Below, piece after piece: positions 61,360 to 64,000 of a DNA stretch of 64,000 nt; within the stretch, counting starts at the first letter, position 1; every line of letters starts with the position of its first letter. Made by a program: the position numbers and the translations under genes. The stretch is taken from the NCBI RefSeq assembly GCF_900115815.1, contig NZ_FOXV01000001.1:124001-188000 (forward strand), given 5' to 3'. A model generated the notes under the pieces. It did no database searches. It worked only from the letters and a program-made list of their open reading frames with translations, and was not told the DNA's origin. This stretch comes from Roseivivax halotolerans (GTDB taxonomy: Bacteria > Pseudomonadota > Alphaproteobacteria > Rhodobacterales > Rhodobacteraceae).

Positions 61360-64000
61360 ATGACCGACCAAAGCCCCAACGACGCCTTCCACGCCTCCTC
61401 GTTCATGCAGGGGCACAACGCGGAATATCTCGAACAGATGTACGCGCGTTACGCCAACGACCCGAGCGCGGTCGACGAGGCCTGGCAGGCCTTTTTCAAG
61501 GGGCTCGGCGACGATGAGATCTCGGTCAAGAAAGAGGCCGAAGGCCCGTCCTGGGTGCGCAAAAACTGGCCGCCCGAACCCGTCGACGAGCTGACAGCGG
61601 CGCTGACCGGCGAATGGCCGATGCCCGCCATCCCGGGCGAGGCGAAGGCCGCGGGCGAGAAGATCAAGGCCAAGGCCGATGCGGAGGGCGTCAAGCTCAC
61701 CGATGATGACATCCAACGTGCGGTGCTGGATTCGATCCGCGCGCTCATGATCATCCGCGCCTACCGGATCCGTGGCCACCTTGCCGCCGATCTCGACCCC
61801 TTGGGCATGCGCGACACCTCCGAGCATCCCGAACTCGATCATCGCTCCTACGGCTTCACCGATGCCGATCTCGACCGTCCGATCTTCATCGACAACGTGC
61901 TCGGCCTCGAGATCGCGAGCCTGCGCGAGATCATCTCGGTCCTGAAGCGCACCTATTGCGGCACCTTCGCGCTGCAGTACATGCACATCTCCGACCCCGA
62001 GCAATCCGCCTGGCTGAAAGAGCGGATCGAGGGCTATGGCAAGGAGGTGAAGTTCACCCGCGAGGGCCGCAAGGCGATCCTCAACAAGATGGTCGAAGCC
62101 GAGGGCTTCGAGAAGTTCCTGCACGTCAAGTACATGGGCACCAAGCGCTTCGGCCTCGATGGCGGCGAAAGCGCGATCCCGGCGATGGAGCAGATCATCA
62201 AGCGCGGCGGTGCGCTCGGCCTCGAGGAAATCGTCATCGGCATGCCCCACCGGGGCCGCCTCTCGGTCCTGGCGAACGTGATGGGCAAGCCCTACCGCGC
62301 GATCTTCAACGAATTCCAGGGCGGCAGCTTCAAACCCGAGGATGTCGACGGCTCTGGCGACGTGAAATACCACCTTGGCGCATCATCCGACCGCGAGTTC
62401 GACGGCAACACCGTTCACCTCTCGCTGACCGCGAATCCCTCGCACCTCGAGGCGGTGAACCCGGTCGTGCTCGGCAAGGTCCGCGCCAAACAGGACCAGC
62501 TCAAGGACAGCTCACGCACCAAGGTGTTGCCGATCCTTCTGCATGGCGACGCGGCCTTCGCGGGCCAGGGCGTCGTCGCGGAATGTTTCGCACTCTCGGG
62601 CCTGCGCGGGCACCGGACGGGCGGCACGATCCATCTCGTGGTGAACAACCAGATCGGGTTCACCACCGCGCCGCACTTCTCGCGCTCCTCCCCCTACCCG
62701 ACCGACAACGCGCTCGTCGTCGAGGCACCGATCTTCCACGTCAACGGGGATGACCCGGAAGCCGTGGTTCACGCTGCCAAGGTCGCCACGGAGTTCCGCC
62801 AGAAATTCGGCAAGGACGTGGTCATCGACATGTTCTGCTATCGCCGCTTCGGTCACAACGAAGGCGATGAGCCGATGTTCACCAACCCGTTGATGTACAA
62901 GCAGATCAAGGGCCACAAGACAACGCTCACGCTTTATACCGAACGCCTTGTGAAAGACGGGCTCATCCCCGAGGGCGAGATCGAGGACATGAAAGCCTCG
63001 TTCCAATCGCATCTCAACGAGGAGTTCGAGGCCGGCAAGAACTACAAGCCCAACAAGGCCGACTGGCTCGATGGGCGCTGGTCGCATCTCGATCGCCAGA
63101 AAGAGGGCAAGTACCAGCGTGGCAAGACCTCGATCAAGAAGAAGACCCTCGAGGAAATCGGCCGCGCCCTGACGGAGCCACCCGAAGGCTTCCCGCTGCA
63201 CAAAACGGTCGGCCGTCTCCTCGAGACCCGAAAGAAGATGTTCGAGACCGGGCAGGGCTTCGATTGGGCGACCGCCGAGGCCCTGGCCTTCGGCTCGCTC
63301 CTGACAGAAGGCTATCCGGTGCGGCTCTCGGGCCAGGATTCGACGCGCGGGACGTTCTCTCAGCGCCATTCGGCCCTGATCGACCAGGAAACCGAGGAAC
63401 GGTATTATCCGCTCAATCATATCCGTGAGGGTCAGGCCCGCTTCGAAGGGATCGATTCCGCCCTTTCGGAATACGCGGTGCTCGGGTTCGAGTACGGCTT
63501 CTCGATGGCCGAACCCAATGCGCTCACCCTCTGGGAAGCGCAGTTCGGCGACTTCGCCAATGGCGGCCAGATCATGTTCGACCAGTTCATCTCTTCGGGC
63601 GAAAGCAAGTGGCTGCGGATGTCGGGTCTCGTCTGCCTTCTGCCGCATGGCTACGAGGGACAGGGCCCGGAGCACTCCTCCGCCCGGCTCGAGCGCTTCC
63701 TGCAGATGTGCGGTCAAGACAACTGGATCGTGGCGAATTGCTCGACCCCGGCGAACTACTTCCACATCCTGCGGCGGCAGCTGCACCGCTCCTTCCGCAA
63801 GCCGCTGATCCTGATGACGCCGAAATCGCTTCTGCGCCACAAGCTCTGCGTCTCTGAAGCGGAGATGTTCGTGGAAGGCTCGTCCTTCCACCGCGTCCTC
63901 TGGGACGATGCGGAGAAGGGTCATTCCGAGACCGAGCTGAAGCCCGACGCCGAAATCAAGCGCGTCGTGCTGTGCTCCGGCAAGGTCTATTACGACCTCT
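61360..64000 (+). CDS. sucA: 2-oxoglutarate dehydrogenase E1 component, 3' truncated by window
   Basis: Thiamin-diphosphate enzyme that decarboxylates 2-oxoglutarate and passes the succinyl group to E2. The visible 880 codons begin MTDQSPNDAFHASSFMQGHN and include FMQGHNAEYLEQMYARY, YRIRGHLAADLDPLG, GMPHRGRLSVLANV, LLHGDAAFAGQGVV, RRFGHNEGDEP and LLPHGYEGQGPEHSSARLER. Full length in relatives is about 985 residues, so roughly the last 100 residues lie outside the window. The ATG is preceded by AGAGG. Its reading frame is open to the window end. Confidence 0.97.
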   Translation, partial: MTDQSPNDAFHASSFMQGHNAEYLEQMYARYANDPSAVDEAWQAFFKGLGDDEISVKKEAEGPSWVRKNWPPEPVDELTAALTGEWPMPAIPGEAKAAGEKIKAKADAEGVKLTDDDIQRAVLDSIRALMIIRAYRIRGHLAADLDPLGMRDTSEHPELDHRSYGFTDADLDRPIFIDNVLGLEIASLREIISVLKRTYCGTFALQYMHISDPEQSAWLKERIEGYGKEVKFTREGRKAILNKMVEAEGFEKFLHVKYMGTKRFGLDGGESAIPAMEQIIKRGGALGLEEIVIGMPHRGRLSVLANVMGKPYRAIFNEFQGGSFKPEDVDGSGDVKYHLGASSDREFDGNTVHLSLTANPSHLEAVNPVVLGKVRAKQDQLKDSSRTKVLPILLHGDAAFAGQGVVAECFALSGLRGHRTGGTIHLVVNNQIGFTTAPHFSRSSPYPTDNALVVEAPIFHVNGDDPEAVVHAAKVATEFRQKFGKDVVIDMFCYRRFGHNEGDEPMFTNPLMYKQIKGHKTTLTLYTERLVKDGLIPEGEIEDMKASFQSHLNEEFEAGKNYKPNKADWLDGRWSHLDRQKEGKYQRGKTSIKKKTLEEIGRALTEPPEGFPLHKTVGRLLETRKKMFETGQGFDWATAEALAFGSLLTEGYPVRLSGQDSTRGTFSQRHSALIDQETEERYYPLNHIREGQARFEGIDSALSEYAVLGFEYGFSMAEPNALTLWEAQFGDFANGGQIMFDQFISSGESKWLRMSGLVCLLPHGYEGQGPEHSSARLERFLQMCGQDNWIVANCSTPANYFHILRRQLHRSFRKPLILMTPKSLLRHKLCVSEAEMFVEGSSFHRVLWDDAEKGHSETELKPDAEIKRVVLCSGKVYYDL

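Overview
The window looks like a chromosomal segment from an alphaproteobacterium of the Rhodobacteraceae (roseobacter/Rhodobacter group). The evidence is high GC, tightly packed genes with many ATGA/TGATG start-stop overlaps, and characteristic gene sets: nusA-rbp-infB, PPIase-argJ-mutT divergent from secA, an ethylmalonyl-CoA pathway (ccr, ecm, mch, mcl2), and a TCA block sdhCDAB...mdh...sucCD-sucA. No rRNA, tRNA, CRISPR array, insertion sequence or prophage is visible. The first gene (nusA) and the last (sucA) are cut by the window edges.

Layout. 1-3.9 kb: nusA 3' end, a YlxR/L7Ae RNA-binding protein and infB. 3.9-12.3 kb: mutT, argJ and a parvulin PPIase (minus), then secA, an anchored periplasmic protein and a PBP-OmpA fusion protein (plus). 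12.3-19.2 kb: radC, msrA/msrB, a small secreted protein, queG, an FzlA-like GST-fold protein, mtgA, a Dabb protein and pabB. 19.3-30 kb: gltB-GFA-gltD, uppP, an ABM-domain protein and a shortened solitary dnaE2. 30.1-34.4 kb: a coupled four-gene operon of acyl-CoA ligase, MaoC hydratase, ACAD10/11-like acyl-CoA dehydrogenase and APH-fold kinase, which reads as a split 4-hydroxyacyl-CoA degradation module. 34.5-37.8 kb: a CurA/PTGR-like reductase, an SDR and a RecD/Dda-like helicase. 37.9-44.9 kb: ccr, a PlsB-like acyltransferase, ecm, an H-NS/HvrA protein overlapping deoD, and a DUF1989 protein. 45-46.9 kb: a group IV ornithine/lysine decarboxylase with a long leader, a small zinc-ribbon-like membrane protein and a 46-residue acidic protein. 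47-64 kb: sdhCDA, two small lipoproteins, sdhB, mcl2-NnrU-DUF1737-mch, a TauE-type permease, mdh, two tandem glycosyltransferases, sucC, a TM protein, sucD, a lipoprotein and sucA.

Metabolic theme. Much of the second half serves acetyl-CoA and C4 metabolism. Ccr, Ecm, Mch and Mcl2 replace the glyoxylate bypass and feed succinate and malate into Sdh, Mdh and Suc. The 30-34 kb operon would deliver acyl-CoAs to the same pool.

Structure beyond genes. The best signal is a paired operator, GTGATCAC-N13-GTGATCAC, present once upstream of sdhC and once upstream of sucC at nearly equal distance, suggesting one unidentified regulator for both TCA operons. A composite extragenic repeat occurs three times, a 19-base motif is shared between the gltD and ccr upstream regions, and two genes appear to use non-canonical starts (ATT and CTG). 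Four short envelope proteins sit inside the two TCA operons. Most of the window is otherwise ordinary core genome.
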